This document shows positions 8,913 through 17,692 of a stretch of 32,982 nucleotides of DNA, in pieces. The translations under genes were made by a program, and so were the position numbers. The notes beneath the pieces are model-generated. The model saw only the letters and a program-made list of their open reading frames with translations. It searched no databases and was not told the origin of the DNA. The number at the start of each line of letters is the position of its first letter. Positions within the stretch are counted from its first letter, which is position 1. Source of the DNA: Chara braunii (Eukaryota > Streptophyta > Charophyceae > Charales > Characeae); NCBI GenBank assembly GCA_003427395.1, contig BFEA01000221.1, forward strand, positions 2,073,978 to 2,106,959, in the 5' to 3' direction.

Positions 8913-8928
8913 GGAATTTCACTGACTC
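8913..8928. repeat. Target-site duplication of LINE-A, right copy
   Basis: GGAATTTCACTGACTC, identical to 1998-2013. It fixes the truncated 5' end of LINE-A at 8912. Confidence 0.9.
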
Positions 8929-9201
8929 ATTATTCTTTTCGTCTACTTTTTCCCGCTTTTCTTGCTCCAACCAATATTTTTAAGCGAGACATCGAAAGAT
9001 GTCACGATGCTCCTACTCTGATGGCAATCTCTTTAATACTTTTGGCTTTTGGAAGTCTTTTTGTAGGATACTTGGCCAAAGATATGATGATTGGTTTAGG
9101 TACTCATTTTTGGGCAAATTCTATCCGGAGGCTGAACCCTTTACAGTCTGCAAAGTCTGCTACCGATGATGCTGTTAGTAGCCATCCCCCTTAGCCCCAT
9201 T
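8929..9201. other. Anonymous spacer after LINE-A
   Basis: No gene, RNA or repeat recognised. The stretch is flanking sequence between LINE-A and the first family-B foldback element. Confidence 0.5.
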
Positions 9202-9323
9202 TAAACCACCGGTATGTACCAGTTGGGGCAGCCGTTAACGTGGAAGCCGAATCGGCCTGCGCCTCCAGTCCAAATTCATTTGAGGCTGGGGGGTACGAAA
9301 AATTTGGTAGGTACTGGTGGTTT
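9202..9323. mobile_element. Foldback/MITE-like element, family B, copy 1
   Basis: Inverted terminal repeats AAACCACCGGTATGTACC (from about 9204) and GGTAGGTACTGGTGGTTT (9306-9323) enclose about 120 bp. The same AAACCACC termini bound the elements at 10819-11003 and 14706-14874. The inside differs from the other copies, so family membership rests on the ends alone. Confidence 0.55.
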
Positions 9324-9473
9324 GACGTTAAGCATCAACGACTGCCCAACAACTGATACCCTGAGGTGGGCAACAACCACTGCCCTCTAGGAAACCTGTT
9401 ATGAAAATCAAAGCCGACTGTCAGTCAACCCCATCAGATGGAAGACTGCACAAGCTGCAGTTTCAAACCCCAT

Positions 9474-9745
9474 TGTGGGGTCGTTGGCACCCCACATTTT
9501 TTTTTTTGGTCCAGAAACCCCCAATAACCCCGCTGTTACATGCTGCGCCTGCACACAAGGGCCATTTTCCAGGCCCTGCGTCCCTCAGGCCGAAAGCCTG
9601 AAAAACAGGGCCTACAGGCCCCGTGACCATTCAGCTCGAAAGCCTGAAATCCAGGGGCCTACAGACCCTGTGTCGTTTCAGACTAAAAATGGCAGCAGCC
9701 TTTTTAGCCTGAAACGAAGGGCCATTTCCGGTCTGTCATCAGACC
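9474..9745. repeat. Cluster of hairpins and short direct repeats
   Basis: Within 270 bp there are three good hairpins. At 9474-9496 TGTGGGGT pairs with ACCCCACA. At 9673-9717 a 17-bp stem with one mismatch (TCGTTTCAG-CTAAAAA) closes an 11-nt loop. At 9730-9745 GGTCTG pairs with CAGACC. Between them a block of about 45 bp is repeated, each copy with GAAAGCCTGAAA and GGGCCTAC (about 9591-9632 and 9637-9675). A 152-codon frame crosses the region but looks like a by-product of the GC-rich repeats. Confidence 0.6.
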
Positions 9746-10612
9746 AGCCTGCCCTGAAACTCAGGCACCGAACCAGGGTTTTAGGAACAGACTATTTTTG
9801 GCCTTTTCCCACGACAGCTGCAGCGGCAGCCCCTGGCCCAGTTCGGCATTGGCAAAAGCAGCCTCCTGGACTGCCCGCCCTGCAACTGCAGGCAGTCGGA
9901 GGCAGTCAGGAGGCAGGCCGAGATAGTACATAGGGACTTCCCATGCACTTCACGGGTGGGCAGGAGGCAGTCAGTAGTCTTCAGGATTCGGCAGCAGCAC
10001 TCTGGAGGGAGAGCTGCAGGAGTAGTAGTAGCGTTAGCATTAGTCTTCAGCGCTTGGCGCCAGTAGGTAGCTGTAGTCTTCAGCGCTGGGCGCCATAGCT
10101 AGGATAGCACTAGAGAGAAAGAGTTTCACCTCCTGTCTTCTTTTTCTTTTATGTTATCACATATTTTCTAGCATAGAGAAAACTTCACTCAATTCCCTGT
10201 GGGACAAGGGGCGGTCCAGAGAAGTAAGTTTACTGAATTTGACTTCTCTCTTGTTGAGAACTCAAAGATTTCTTATCAACCCTTGAGTAACTATCTCTCA
10301 CGCACAAGCCGATATTCTGCTGCAGGGAAATCAATACAACATTAAATATCAAGAACGAGCATCGAACATGTGAACCATATATAACTACCTTAAGACGGAT
10401 TAGCAAACCAGGTTTAAGGAGTTACTCTAGTTATCAAGATGTACTTAAAGTGATGGGAGGCATGAGTATCGTTATACTACGCCTTAAGAAGATCTTAACG
10501 GGCATATTGATCGGTGCTGAAATTTTCTCTAAGGGGTGTAGTTTCACACAGGGTTCCAAAGAGTGGGGTCTCATGCGACCCTGTAGAACCCTGCGGTGGC
10601 GGGACTGGGTCT
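9746..10612. other. Anonymous sequence with a 22-bp direct repeat
   Basis: TAGTCTTCAGCGCTKGGCGCCA occurs twice (about 10040 and 10072). Apart from that I see GC-rich sequence to about 10110 and AT-richer sequence after it. No gene or RNA is recognised. Confidence 0.4.
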
Positions 10613-10651
10613 CTTGTATTGTATGTATTGTATGTATTGTATGCATTGTAG
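10613..10651. repeat. 9-bp tandem repeat TGTATGTAT
   Basis: Short tandem array of about four units with sense TGTATTGTATGTATTG. Too small to explain the frames running across it. Confidence 0.7.
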
Positions 10652-10723
10652 GATCAGGAGACTTACCAGCAGGTCACTCTTGCACCCCACCTTGAGTCCA
10701 CACACACACGTGCACACAGAATC

Positions 10724-10803
10724 ATTTGGACCATTTCTCGATTGTGTGTGTCATCCTTGTGCAGGGGCCATGCTAATCTTCGCTGTATCGTAACTATCGT
10801 TCC
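10724..10803 (-). pseudogene. U6 snRNA-derived sequence, copy 1
   Basis: On the minus strand the sequence matches the conserved 3' two thirds of U6 snRNA, the catalytic spliceosomal RNA: the block containing ACAGAGA-like CGATACAGCGAAGATTAGCA, then TGGCCCCTGCACAAGGATGA, and the end GAGAAATGGTCCAAAT. The AGAGA part has a substitution (AGCGA) and a 9-bp duplication interrupts the region near 10791. The 5' stem-loop is missing, and there is no T-run after the 3' end and no upstream promoter element. It is therefore a pseudogene. Confidence 0.8.
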
Positions 10804-10818
10804 TTTTTTTTTCCCCCC

Positions 10819-11003
10819 TTAACCACCACTAACTTTCCCACTGTTGGGAAAACGGGAAAATATCCTACTCCTGAAAAATTGGGGGCTGGGCCCGATGACT
10901 GCCGCCGTTGATAAATCTCATCGGCGGTCATCGTCTCGTTTCAGCCTCCTAAAAGATTGGAGGCCCACCCGACGCCGACATGGGAAAAGGTAGTGGTGCT
11001 TTA
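10819..11003. mobile_element. Foldback/MITE-like element, family B, copy 2
   Basis: Ends TTAACCACCACTAACTTTCCCA (10819-10840) and TGGGAAAAGGTAGTGGTG (10981-10998) are inverted repeats. The centre is a palindrome, CGATGAC-GCCGCCG against CGGCGGTCATCG, around GTTGATAAATCTCAT. The same core (GCCGCCG, AATTTATCAAC, CGGCGG) occurs inverted in copy 3 at 14706-14874. The left end begins with TTAA, the right ends with CTTTA. Confidence 0.65.
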
Positions 11004-11019
11004 CGAAAAGAATTGGGCC

Positions 11020-11114
11020 ATTTGGCCCATTTCTCAATTTATGTGCATCATCCTTGCGCAGCAGCGCAGGGGCCATGCTCATCTGCTCTGTATCAATCCA
11101 ATTTTAATGGATGT
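11020..11114 (-). pseudogene. U6 snRNA-derived sequence, copy 2
   Basis: A second minus-strand match, longer than copy 1. It runs from AACATCCATTAAAATTGGAT through GATACAGAGCAGATGAGCAT and GGCCCCTGCGC to GAGAAATGGGCC. A small duplication (GCGCAGCAGCGCAG on the plus strand) and several substitutions in the AGAGA/AGC regions argue against function. The 5' stem-loop is absent. Same orientation as copy 1, with the family-B foldback element exactly between them. Confidence 0.8.
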
Positions 11115-11307
11115 TAAATTGTTAATGGATATCCTTTCTTTAAGTTCTCTTTCCCCTCCCCCCTACTCGTAAGTATTTTCTGTCCATTATCCATTTTATG
11201 TGCTCTCGGGTCTCTTCCTGTGCTTCGCTTGTGTCTACGTGAGCACCTCTAGTATGTGCCAAACAGTCAGTCGCCTTTGATTGGAATGCCTGGAATACTT
11301 CGTCTGT

Positions 11308-11600
11308 TGGGGGCTGATGTGTTCAGGGTATTGGGGGGCTGATGTGTTCAGGGTGCCTAACACTCAAACCACCAGTACCCCCGGACCCCTCTGGGGAGGC
11401 TCTGACCCAAATGCACATGGACCCGTGCGGCACACCGATTCAGCCCCCGCGTTAACGGCCTAAAAACGTGGAGGATATGGGGTCTGCTGTGTTCAGGGTG
11501 CCTAACACTTACCTATATTAGGGGGCTGTTGTGTGTTCAGGGTGCCTAACACTTCGTCTATTAGGGGGATGCTGTGTTCAGGGTGCCTGTGTCAGTATGT
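11308..11600. repeat. ~45-bp tandem repeat, interrupted
   Basis: Units with the core GGGGGCTG-TGTGTTCAGGGTGCC and usually TAACACTTCGTCTAT occur at about 11308, 11331, 11475, 11518 and 11563. Between units two and three, about 100 bp starting AAACCACCAGTAC (11366) breaks the period. This start matches the end of the family-B foldback elements, so the interruption may be a partial insertion of one. Confidence 0.7.
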
Positions 11601-11732
11601 TCCGTCGGTGATGGAAGACATTTGTCGAAGTGACTTTCTGGCTCCGATGGTGGTGTGAACCTACAGTCTGCAGAGTTCTAGTTTGGTATGAGTAGGTGAT
11701 GTTCTGCATACATCCTTGGTTTTTATGAGTGG

Positions 11733-11845
11733 GCTGCATTGTTGTTGCTGCTGCGCTGCCCTGTTGCCTTGCTGCCCTGCTGTTTTGTTGCTTTGCTGCT
11801 GTGTTGCCCGTTGCTCAACATGCTGCCCTGCTGCTTGTCTTGTCA
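11733..11845. repeat. Degenerate CTG/TTGCTGC repeat
   Basis: Irregular runs of TGCTGC, CTGCCCTGTTGCC and similar words. They give Cys/Leu-rich frames on one strand and Gln-rich frames on the other, none convincing as a gene. Confidence 0.6.
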
Positions 11846-12352
11846 TTTGGCTGCCCACCATCTCCCGATTCTCCCCCATGCCCTCCAGTCCTCATGCCTT
11901 GTTGCTGATGCCTTTTCAGTCCCTTCTGGCGCCTCGTTTCAGTCTCTGTGCCCTGCTGCTTGCCTCACCGCATGCCTTGTTGTTGCCCACCGTTCAGTGC
12001 CTTGTCTCCTCGCCCTTGCCTTGCTGCTCGCAATGTCGCATGCTGGCTGTCCACTCACAGCAAGGGTTAAAGGAGACCATGACTCACTCCGCAGACTGTA
12101 GAGGGTTCAACCTCCTCATGAGTCGGTGCAAGTCCGACAAAACAGTCTGTCATTTATGCTTGTCTTCTTTTTTTTTTTTTTCCTGAACTTCTTTTCTTTC
12201 AGTCTTGAACTTCTGTTTTATTTCCATCCAGCTATGTGAGAATTAACCTTCAAGTCTTTGTGCATGGTTTTCTCCTACGAGGTGGCCGTCCGGAGTGCAA
12301 CTCTGTTGTACTGGAGATATTATGGGTATACGTGGTGTTTTCACACATATTA

Positions 12353-12353
<1 letters not shown>
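11846..12353. other. Anonymous, pyrimidine-rich on plus strand
   Basis: A 156-codon plus-strand frame covers the first part, but its composition follows the repeat before it and it has no motif. No gene or RNA is supported. Confidence 0.4.

Positions 12354-12419
<66 letters not shown>
12354..12419. repeat. (CA)33 microsatellite
   Basis: Pure CA dinucleotide run. It gives meaningless His/Thr and Cys/Val frames. Confidence 0.97.
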
Positions 12420-12425
<6 letters not shown>

Positions 12426-12697
12426 AGATTCCTCACTTCTCCTGGTCTTTGAGGGGACAAAAACTGGCAATGGGGATGCCAATCAGAGTCACAGATGTGC
12501 CTCCTGCGACAGATGGGATTAACTGCGGAGTGTCTGGAAGGACTACTTGGAGAGAGAGTATTCACCCCCTGGAACAGAGCGATAATTGCAGTGTGTGGGG
12601 AACAACGAAGTAACGTTATACCACAAGCATGTACATGTAGTTTTGTCATGTACTCGTTGCAGAACATCACTTCAAATAAGTAATTTAATCCCCATTA

Positions 12698-12698
<1 letters not shown>

Positions 12699-12791
<93 letters not shown>

Positions 12792-12792
12792 N

Positions 12793-12870
<78 letters not shown>
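12699..12870. repeat. Compound (TG)n(AG)n microsatellite
   Basis: A (TG)n run to about 12743 passes directly into (GA)n to 12870. A single undetermined base at 12792 inside the (GA)n run suggests disagreement between reads or alleles. Confidence 0.97.
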
Positions 12871-12871
<1 letters not shown>

Positions 12872-13489
12872 TTCAAACTGCTTGCAGATGAAATGGAGTT
12901 GTCTGACCAAACATGGGTGCACTTACTATGGGAGGGGAAGCTGAAGAAGAAAATGGTTTTTTGTTTGTTTAATAAACATATGAATCAATGATATGATGAT
13001 ATTGACATCATGTATATGTACTCGAGCTGAAGGAGATAAGCAGTTGAGTACATGTATACGAGATTGCTATTATATAATATTATTATTATATATTAATATT
13101 AATAAGCTAAGAAATCATGAAACGGTAGTTCTGGATGTCTTATCCTTAGTTCGCAATACAGTGTTCTATATTCAGTTTGCACTATTGGGCATCCCCAAAC
13201 TGGTGCTGCATCTGCACTAACTAGCATGTGCGTAACCGTTCTTCCGACCACATTCATGGTACAAACACCTGACTCAGAGGGGCTTGACCCCTAGTTTGTA
13301 CTCTCCTCACGGGCTGGACTTGCCGAAGGGCAAGGCCAACCGATCATGAACCGAAAACCAGACGGTGAAGGGATCTCATCTCCTCCAGAACTTTTTGAAT
13401 AAGTAGATAACGAAACATTTCGCAGGCCCAAAAAAAAAAAAAAGCCAGTTTGCAGGCGAAACGCTGCAAAACACACATAAAGCAACGAG
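12871..13489. other. Anonymous, AT-rich
   Basis: A TA-rich patch at about 13066-13105 and a CTTGCC-GAAG-GGCAAG hairpin near 13318-13334 are the only local structures I see. No gene is supported. Confidence 0.4.
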
Positions 13490-13760
13490 GAACGGGGAGT
13501 CAACGGACAAGGAGAAGGCATCATGACGATGGGTGGAGGGGTAGGGGGAAGGGGGGAATAGGGAGGGACGGGTTGGGGAAGGGTAAAAGAGGGAAGAAGT
13601 GGGGACGGAGGGGGGCGTGGGAAGCAGGGGAAATAACCGCCGGATTGGGATAACAGGGCTCGGGAGTTTGGAAGGTGGCCAAGGAGAGAGGGAGAGGAGA
13701 AGAGGGGAAGAGGGGAAGGACAATGAAACCCTGTAATGTAAGATTGAGTTAGGGAAAACA
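13490..13760. repeat. Purine-rich, G-run-rich tract
   Basis: The plus strand is nearly all A and G, with at least four runs of three or more G within 13535-13575 (GGAGGGGTAGGGGGAAGGGG and onwards), which fits the general G-quadruplex pattern. The two long minus-strand frames (209 and 189 codons, Pro/Ser/Phe-rich) are by-products of the composition. Confidence 0.6.
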
Positions 13761-14328
13761 GGGTGGGATAACCTGCTTCCCGTGTTGCCAAGTGGCAGCC
13801 AACAACGATCAGAATAACAACGAGTACAACCACAACAATGTGACTCGGAAAAAAAAAAAGAAAAAACGGTTGGGGAAAACAGAAAGGAAAAAGCCAAGAC
13901 ACGAAAGAAAGGCATACCATGAATGCATGTAAATGACCGTACCATGGAAGTTAGGGTCCAGCAAGTATTCCTGATGCTCGAGAAGATATCACCAGCAGAA
14001 CACAGAATATGACATCGTCACATGGTCAAATGAAGAAAAGGAGATCAACAAAGAAACTTGGCAGAAGAACAAGGAAAAGAAGGAAAAAAAAGGTTAATCT
14101 ACCTTTATGTGGTTTCGTTTCCTAAACATTAAGTTGTTAACTAATTGCAAAAATTGTGATTTGTATTAGTGATGTGTATAGTTTTAGATTCTATGCGGGT
14201 ATGAAAGACCATGCATACAAAATGAAAGAAGCGAAGGAAATGTTTTTAATCAACGCGAACAGCAAAGCCAGTAATTGGGAAGCTCCAGCAAACACTAAAA
14301 AAAACTAGAAAGGAAATGCACACACACT

Positions 14329-14459
14329 AGAAAACAAAAGCAAACAAGATTAACTATGGCAGACAGAAATCTGATGATGATGATGATGATGATATAGAAA
14401 ACAAAAGCAAACAAGGTTAACTATGGCAGACAGAAATCTGATGATGATGATGATGATAA
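14329..14459. repeat. 67-bp tandem duplication ending in (GAT)n
   Basis: AGAAAACAAAAGCAAACAAG followed by TTAACTATGGCAGACAG and a (GAT)n run occurs twice with a period of 67 bp. The copies differ at one base and in the number of GAT units, so the duplication is recent. Confidence 0.9.
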
Positions 14460-14585
14460 TTGCAAACACTACTGCTTCCGCTTTGCATCTATGATGAATC
14501 CGGAAGCACACAAAAGCAACAGCGAAGCACACACGCACATACACACAAACCACAGCAGCAAGCTTCGTAGGGTGTGTCAGAAAAC

Positions 14586-14704
14586 GCTGACTACCGCCTT
14601 CACCCAAATAGAACGCCCAGTCATTATAGCTGCACTTGGTGCGACTTTCAGTCTAGATGCAGCGATAACGACCGGGCGTTCTATTCGGGTGAAGATGGCA
14701 GCAT
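14586..14704. mobile_element. Foldback/MITE-like element, family A, copy 2
   Basis: CTTCACCC-AATAGAACGCCC on the left pairs with GGGCGTTCTATTCGGGTGAAG on the right (about 14675-14695), and the arms continue inwards (GTCATTATAGCTGCA against the complement of TGCAGCGATAACGAC). It aligns along its length with the element at 1004-1142. It is followed at once by a family-B element at 14706. Confidence 0.65.
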
Positions 14705-14705
14705 C

Positions 14706-14874
14706 TTAAACCACCAGTACATGGGCACCTGGCCGCGGGTCTGACACCTCACATTCTGAAGGCGTGAAACGAAAACGGGGCCGCCGATCGAATTTATCAA
14801 CGGCGGGCCCAGCATTTGATGTTTCGGCCTCATTTTTTGGACTGCAAGGCTGGGGCCATGTACTTGTGGTTTAA
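14706..14874. mobile_element. Foldback/MITE-like element, family B, copy 3
   Basis: The best-preserved copy. Terminal repeats are TTAAACCACCAGTACATGG and CCATGTACTTGTGGTTTAA, one mismatch in 19. TTAA at both ends is palindromic and could be a duplicated TTAA target, as in piggyBac-like elements. The core GCCGCCG-AATTTATCAA-CGGCGG is shared with copy 2. No transposase is present in the window. Confidence 0.7.
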
Positions 14875-15703
14875 GGTCAAACTGAAACACATGAATTGTG
14901 TGCTATTACTTTTCTGAAGTGCAGCTATCTTGATCTTTGGTAGGAACTAGACGCGTTCATGTGCTTTGTACATGACTTGTGTGCTATTACTGTGCAAGAT
15001 TCGTGTTGCGTATTTTTGAAAGTTTATGGATGCGATGAACCTACGTACTATGTGACAGTGTAGTTCTTCATCACTTTGCTCACCTTGTTTTGCAGTCCAC
15101 AATTGGTAATGTAGCCATATCCAGAAGGGTAAGTCTGGTTTCCCTTTTTTGGGGGCATAAAAGTTTAGACTCTAAAATTCAGCGAAAAATTGCCGAAAAT
15201 ATTGAAAAATTGCCAAATTTGAACTCCAGTAATAAGAACCCCATACATTCACTTAAATTTTAGTTAAATAGTAACTTAAATACTAGGCTGTTTTTTCGTA
15301 CGCCCAGGCACACACGAATGCCGTGGCTGGACACACGCCTGACCCCTGGGCAGGGTCCCAGTCACCCCCAGTGGGGGGGGGGGAAAGCAAAAGAACCAAA
15401 AAAAAAACATTCTCGAAAAAGTACGAGTTGTGCGGAATTGCAATGCAAACAACTTGTGGCGGAGGGTCACCTCAGAATTCCTCATGGAACCGAAGATTAA
15501 AAAAAAAAATAAAAAAAAATCAAACTACTGCACCTGTGAGGCATCAGGGCCTCAGCAGACCCGAAATGGGCCGCAGCCTAAGGGCTGCGTGGTAAACAGG
15601 CCGCCGGACCCACTTTCGGACACTTCAGAGGCCTGCCCCCATGCCAGGCAGTTGGAAAAGCAGTGTGGGGCAGTTGAGAACAGGCAGGGCCCTGGCTGTG
15701 GGA
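14875..15703. other. Anonymous sequence
   Basis: Contains a G-run at about 15372-15382 and A-runs around 15400-15520. The small frames have no motif. No gene, RNA or repeat family is recognised. Confidence 0.4.
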
Positions 15704-16477
15704 TCAGAGCATTGTGGGTTCCAGGACCTTGCGCTGGCTGCGACGTGGCATGAGGCCTTTCGGCCAATCAGGAAGCAGCGAGCAGCAACGGTCACGTCGG
15801 GCAGTTAAGCCCTCCAACCAAACGGGGCCCAGGGCACATTCCCCCAGGGGCCGACACTGGGACTGGACGTGAAGAGCAAGTGGGAACCAGGTACACACGC
15901 CCAGGCAGGGTCCAAGGCAGCCAGCACATTCCATAAAGGAACGTGCTGGGCACCCGTCCAGACACATTCTGGCTGGTGTATGCTGCGGGAGCCCCTGCTT
16001 GAGCGCACAATGGGATGAGCACTCAGTCCAGAGATGGAAGCGCGCATGGGCACTGGTGTTGGGCACTGCTGGATGCAGTGCTGCACGTCGGCCATAGCCT
16101 TGTTGAATGTGCATGGAAGCCGGTGGGGTTGGTCGTAGTCCTTGGGCATGGTTGTAAGCCTGTGCGGAGACAGTCAGGGATTGAGCCTGGGAGCGAGCAG
16201 TATGTACCTGGTGTGTCGTGAAGCTCTGCATGGTCGACATCTTAATGCGCATCAGTTCTGCTGCTGAAGTTCTTCTGGTCGCGTCGTCATAGTGTAGGCT
16301 AGGACGGGTGTCATCAGTCTGTGGTTGGGCGCCAGGCGCGAGTTGGAAGAGCGACATTGGATACTTCGTTGATGGTCGCAAGATACTATGATAGGGGCTG
16401 GCATTGACAATTGAGCTCATTGCTTTGCTCTTACTTGGTGTATAATTAATTGGTGCATTCTGTTTTCCGTGTGACAC
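15704..16477 (-). CDS. Hypothetical 257-aa ORF, doubtful
   Basis: The longest frame in the window not explained by a LINE or simple repeat. It starts with an ATG and ends at a TGA. The N-terminal half is polar (Ser, Thr, Gln, His), and the C-terminal half is rich in Cys, Pro and Leu. I see no domain, signal peptide or membrane segment. Two further frames of 76 and 114 codons overlap it on the same strand, so the region may simply be poor in stops because of its GC content. No flanking exon or promoter signal was recognised. Equally likely to be chance. Confidence 0.18.
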   Translation of the reverse strand: MSHGKQNAPINYTPSKSKAMSSIVNASPYHSILRPSTKYPMSLFQLAPGAQPQTDDTRPSLHYDDATRRTSAAELMRIKMSTMQSFTTHQVHTARSQAQSLTVSAQAYNHAQGLRPTPPASMHIQQGYGRRAALHPAVPNTSAHARFHLWTECSSHCALKQGLPQHTPARMCLDGCPARSFMECAGCLGPCLGVCTWFPLALHVQSQCRPLGECALGPVWLEGLTARRDRCCSLLPDWPKGLMPRRSQRKVLEPTML

Positions 16478-16539
16478 ACGACCATCTGGTTTTCAATGTG
16501 ATGATGCAATTTGGATTTCTTTCATTTGCTCACCCCCAT

Positions 16540-17500
16540 TTTTAAAGTTTAAAGTTTAAACCCCTTTTAGACACTTTAACTCCCATTTCCATCCCCCTTC
16601 CCCGCTTCAAACGGAGAACTCTAAAACTAAAATAATATACCCCGATTTGGGTTGCTTTCGGTGGGCGCAGAAAAGCCCCACCGACGAGGGAAAACAGAAA
16701 ACATCTTACATGCCCGGGGTACCCTGGGCTGCCAGATCGCCAGGCGACCTGCATGGTGTGCCCAGCTGGGCACCCCTGGTAGCCCAAGCTTAAATAGTAA
16801 ACAGTAAACTTCAGTTCAAATTTAAAATTCGAGATATCAGGTACTAAGCAGCTTTGTGCATTGTACTTCCAAAGAGTCGTCACAAGCCTTCCGGTACTCG
16901 GCAAAAGAATTGCACTGACACAGTGTCACTTGTGTCATGTCATTTGAACTTTCAGGGAGTCTGTCTTCCAACAGTTGGTAAAACAATTTTGTGGCCTAAT
17001 CCATTCAGAGAGTTTTCAGGAAGATCTCAGTGAATCTTCCGACAGTCAACAAAGAAATTTTATGTGCAGTGTGCAGACAGTTTTTAGGGTTTAGGGTTGG
17101 AGTGAAACCAACCCCAGAACACAGGGTGTATTTCAAGGCTGGCATCATTCCATGTGCTCACATGAATTTGCCAGTTTCTTTTTGTTTTTAAAGGTTTTTT
17201 TATTCCTCTTTCTTCCTTTTCAAGTTTTTTTTCTTTTTTTTTTTTTTTAATGAGAAAAACAGGGCTATATTCTTCTCTCAATTATACCTCACACCTACCT
17301 ACCTAGTACCTACCTAATACCTATACGTCTTAGCACCACCCTCCACCCATGTCAAAGCACCGTGGGGTAATCCGAGGAACCGTTTTTTTAACTCCACTTG
17401 GTGCCAACGGTCCTAATCCCTGGCGAGGGGTGGAAGGCACGGAAGAAACACCCCCTACCAAGACCAACCAGAGGGGGCAAGCCAACTATCTCAGCTGGTG
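16540..17500. other. Anonymous; local palindrome
   Basis: GTGCCCAGCTGGGCAC at about 16758-16773 is a perfect 16-bp palindrome, flanked by the inverted pair TGGGCTGCCAG and CTGGTAGCCCA. A single telomere-like TTTAGGGTTTAGGGTT is at about 17083-17098. The rest is AT-rich with T-runs near 17225-17250. No gene is supported. Confidence 0.4.
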
Positions 17501-17544
17501 AACCCGCAGCACGCTACAGGAGGCCGTTACAGTAGAGATTCAAA

Positions 17545-17617
17545 TGGAAAACAGAGGAAATCGAACCCCCAACCTCCTGAATGCCACTTTTGTGCTCTAT
17601 CGACTGAGCTAGGCCGC
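17545..17617 (-). pseudogene. tRNA-derived sequence (SINE head or tRNA pseudogene)
   Basis: The minus strand reads GCGGCCTAGCTCAGTCGATA then GAGC, a good D-arm and box A, and further on GGTTGGGGGTTCGATTTCC, a good T-arm and box B. The anticodon stem does not pair well and the acceptor strands do not match, so this is not a working tRNA. An internal RNA polymerase III promoter with a diverged body is what a tRNA-derived SINE would show, but I cannot define its 3' end. Confidence 0.6.
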
Positions 17618-17690
17618 TTTCGTTTCTTCTATTTTCTGAGAAAAAAGGAGTTTGCCGGTTTCGTTTCTTCTATTTTCCGAGAAAAAAAGA
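17618..17690. repeat. 41-bp tandem duplication
   Basis: TTTCGTTTCTTCTATTTTC followed by GAGAAAAAA occurs at 17618 and 17659. It lies directly upstream (minus-strand sense) of the tRNA-like head. Confidence 0.8.
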
Positions 17691-17692
17691 GA

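Noticed and set aside
9475-9933. 152-codon plus-strand frame
   Set aside because: Crosses hairpins and short repeats in GC-rich sequence; no domain and no start context worth keeping.
10100-10440. Possible LTR retrotransposon end
   Set aside because: Overall look is LTR-like, but no second LTR, primer-binding site, polypurine tract or gag/pol frame could be seen.
11716-12186. 156- and 120-codon frames
   Set aside because: Driven by a degenerate CTG-type repeat; Cys/Leu runs without any motif.
12236-12944. His/Thr, Cys/Val and Arg/Glu repeat frames
   Set aside because: Translations of CA, TG and GA microsatellites.
13291-13945. 209- and 189-codon minus-strand frames
   Set aside because: Pro/Ser/Phe/Leu-rich and produced by the purine-rich plus strand; two long frames overlap, which composition explains better than genes.
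17080-17100. Telomere remnant
   Set aside because: Only two heptamers in isolation; too short to be more than chance or a trace of a LINE 3'UTR.
17545-17617. Functional tRNA gene
   Set aside because: Acceptor and anticodon stems do not pair.
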